From: Methanoregula sp. UBA471
GTDB lineage: Archaea; Halobacteriota; Methanomicrobia; Methanomicrobiales; Methanospirillaceae
Direction of reading: 5' to 3'
NCBI GenBank assembly: GCA_002495065.1
Contig: DADT01000063.1
Span: forward strand, 216 to 64,215
Length of the DNA: 64,000 bases
This document shows, one piece after another, positions 62,548 through 64,000 of this stretch. Below the pieces are notes generated by a model. It was not told the DNA's origin. It searched no databases and saw nothing but the letters and a program-made list of their open reading frames with translations. Numbering within the stretch: position 1 is the first letter of the stretch; every line of letters starts with the position of its first letter. Made by a program: the position numbers and the translations under genes.

Positions 62548-64000
62548 TTATCGGGGATTGCAGGAACCTGTCGGTTTTTTCTCAGCTGAACCAACTGGAG
62601 TGTCTTTAAGAGTGAGAACGACATTTTGTCTGCTGCCCGACCGGTAAACTGTTATTCCCTTCAGTTTCAACTGCCATGCCATCAGGAGGGCTTCTGCACA
62701 ATCTTCCTTCGAAGCAGTATTCGGCATGTTGATGGTTTTACTGATAGAGGCATGAACATGTTTCTGGAATGCTGCCTGCATAAGGATATGGTCCTTCCAG
62801 TGGATATCAAGTGCGGTCTTGAAAAGAGAACGGAATTCCCCTGGGAGCCAGTGCAGATCCTGGATAGTTCCGGTTTCGTGAACATGGCAGATAGCTTCTT
62901 CCGTGCGTTTTTTCCGATCTTCTTCCGAAAGACCGCTTTCTGAAAGATTTTTCTCAAGCATCACCCTGAAAACCGGATTAACCATAACAAATGACTGCCC
63001 GAGAGTATTCATCCGTGTGTATGCAAACGAAAAGAGCGGCTCGATACCACTTGAGCACCCCGCAAGCAGGGATAATGTCCCGGTAGGCGCTATAGATGTC
63101 ATTGTGGCATTCCTTACCGGAAATCCTTTCCACGAACTATCTTCCCATGCAGGAAATGATCCCAGTTGTTCTGCACGAATGTGAGACACATCAACTGCAG
63201 TGTCACTAATACACTGCATGATGCTTTCGCACCAGGTTCTTCCTTCCGGAGAATCGTATTCGAGACCCATCAAAAGGAGTGCATCATGAACACCCATAAG
63301 TCCCAGACCTATTTTCCGTGTCTTTCGTGTTGCTTCCTCTATCTCTGGGATCGGGTAGAAATTTTTATCAATGACTTTATCTAGAAAAATCACCGCCGTC
63401 CGAACTGTTTGTTTCAGCTCGCGTTCATTAAAAGTCCCATTCCGTATAAATGAAGCGAGGTTGATGCTGCCAAGAACACAACTTTCAAAGGGCAGCAGTG
63501 GCTGTTCCCCGCATGGATTTGTGGCATCGATATCACCAAGCCGGGGTGTCGGGTTGAACCTGTTTATCTCATCATGGAAAAGTAATCCGGGTTCCCCGTT
63601 CTGCCAGATCCCCTCCACAACAGCCGACCATATCCGGCCGACCGTTATCACTTCAGAAGAACAGGGATGGACGACCCAGGCCGTATCATACATCTTCCGG
63701 TGAACGAGCTCCATGAATTCGTCATTAACCATGACCGAGATGTTGAAATTCGAGAGCGCACCTTCCTGCGATTTTGCCTCAATAAATGAGAGGATATCAG
63801 GGTGCCAGACATTCAGGATGCCCATATTGGCTCCTCGCCGGCGTCCCCCCTGTTTAATGACATCGGTTGCTGCATTAAAGATACCCATGAAGGATACCGG
63901 GCCTGAAGCAACGCCATCGGTAGATTGGACGGGAGATCCTTTGGGTCTGAGATGAGAGAAATTGTAACCCGTTCCGCCTCCCGTCTTATGGATTATCGCA
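62548..64000 (-). CDS. nrdJ: Adenosylcobalamin-dependent ribonucleotide reductase, 3' part
   Basis: A class II ribonucleotide reductase open to the window edge. The first residues in the window include KTGGGTGYNFSHLRPKGSPV and STDGVASGPVSFMGIFNAAT. The active-site ATNPCGEQPLLPFESC and the late LLMAWQLKLKGITVYRSGSRQ are intact. It makes deoxynucleotides using vitamin B12. The C-terminal tail ends TGSCNPR with a single Cys, lacking the usual CxxC that re-reduces the active site. The N-terminal part (often with an ATP-cone) lies outside the window. Confidence 0.93.
   Translation of the reverse strand, partial: AIIHKTGGGTGYNFSHLRPKGSPVQSTDGVASGPVSFMGIFNAATDVIKQGGRRRGANMGILNVWHPDILSFIEAKSQEGALSNFNISVMVNDEFMELVHRKMYDTAWVVHPCSSEVITVGRIWSAVVEGIWQNGEPGLLFHDEINRFNPTPRLGDIDATNPCGEQPLLPFESCVLGSINLASFIRNGTFNERELKQTVRTAVIFLDKVIDKNFYPIPEIEEATRKTRKIGLGLMGVHDALLLMGLEYDSPEGRTWCESIMQCISDTAVDVSHIRAEQLGSFPAWEDSSWKGFPVRNATMTSIAPTGTLSLLAGCSSGIEPLFSFAYTRMNTLGQSFVMVNPVFRVMLEKNLSESGLSEEDRKKRTEEAICHVHETGTIQDLHWLPGEFRSLFKTALDIHWKDHILMQAAFQKHVHASISKTINMPNTASKEDCAEALLMAWQLKLKGITVYRSGSRQNVVLTLKDTPVGSAEKKPTGSCNPR

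Overview
The window reads as the chromosome of a methanogenic archaeon, most likely a hydrogenotrophic member of the Methanomicrobiales; the order-level call is an inference. Support comes from archaeal DNA polymerase D small subunit (DP1), archaeal riboflavin synthase, archaeal-type signal peptidase (Ser/His), archaeal SepF, two coenzyme F420 biosynthesis enzymes (CofH), thiol:fumarate reductase (TfrAB, which uses coenzymes M and B), and several genes whose TATA box lies about 23-30 nt upstream of the start codon, as expected for leaderless archaeal mRNAs.

Layout. 0-7.2 kb: a PUA RNA-binding protein, sepF, a ZPR1-type zinc protein, purM with aspartate kinase (reverse), then tfrAB. 7.2-8.0 kb: a gene-free stretch built of short transposon-like elements. 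8-15.8 kb: a redox and stress neighbourhood (glutaredoxin-thioredoxin reductase fusion, rubrerythrin, desulforedoxin, AhpD-like protein, three iron-sulfur flavoproteins) with radC and an M50 protease. 15.8-19.7 kb: chorismate mutase and an argC-CBS-argJ-argB operon. 19.9-26.7 kb: ADP-ribosylglycohydrolase, acetyl-CoA synthetase with an OFA-type transporter, a NAD-kinase-like protein and TrpB2. 27.3-31.1 kb: Yip1 protein, exported CARDB-like protein and a MacB-type ABC transporter. 32-38.6 kb: aminotransferases, ribH, ribC, purE, thiC, an MBL hydrolase, a DUF123 protein and a fourth flavoprotein. 38.6-42.4 kb: two cofH paralogues separated by DUF1805 and repeat elements. 42.4-45.8 kb: signal peptidase, LysE exporter, DP1 and a hydrogenase maturation protease. 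45.9-54.0 kb: a complete 14-gene membrane-bound [NiFe] hydrogenase operon (mbhA-N, reverse strand). 54.5-60.6 kb: membrane pyrophosphatase, a small membrane protein, a Kef-type antiporter and two small membrane proteins. 60.7-64 kb: a CBS/DRTGG/DHH pyrophosphatase and the 3' part of a B12-dependent ribonucleotide reductase that runs off the window.

How it fits together. Mbh couples ferredoxin and H2 to ion movement through an Mrp-like antiporter module; the pyrophosphatase and Kef-type antiporter next door act on the same ion gradients, and the maturation protease is the expected processing enzyme for MbhL, which keeps a 34-residue C-terminal tail. PurM, PurE, RibH, RibC, CofH and ThiC draw on linked purine, riboflavin, deazaflavin and thiamine precursors (AIR; ribitylaminouracil).

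The most unusual feature is a family of short, non-coding, mobile-looking elements with ends like GGCTCTGTTGAAAC. One copy (7292-7742) has about 50-bp inverted ends and a perfect 8-bp target duplication. Copies or fragments sit in all four long tail-to-tail intergenic gaps of the window and carry conserved GC-rich hairpins, one of which shows a compensatory base-pair change. No CRISPR array, tRNA, rRNA or complete transposase gene was seen.
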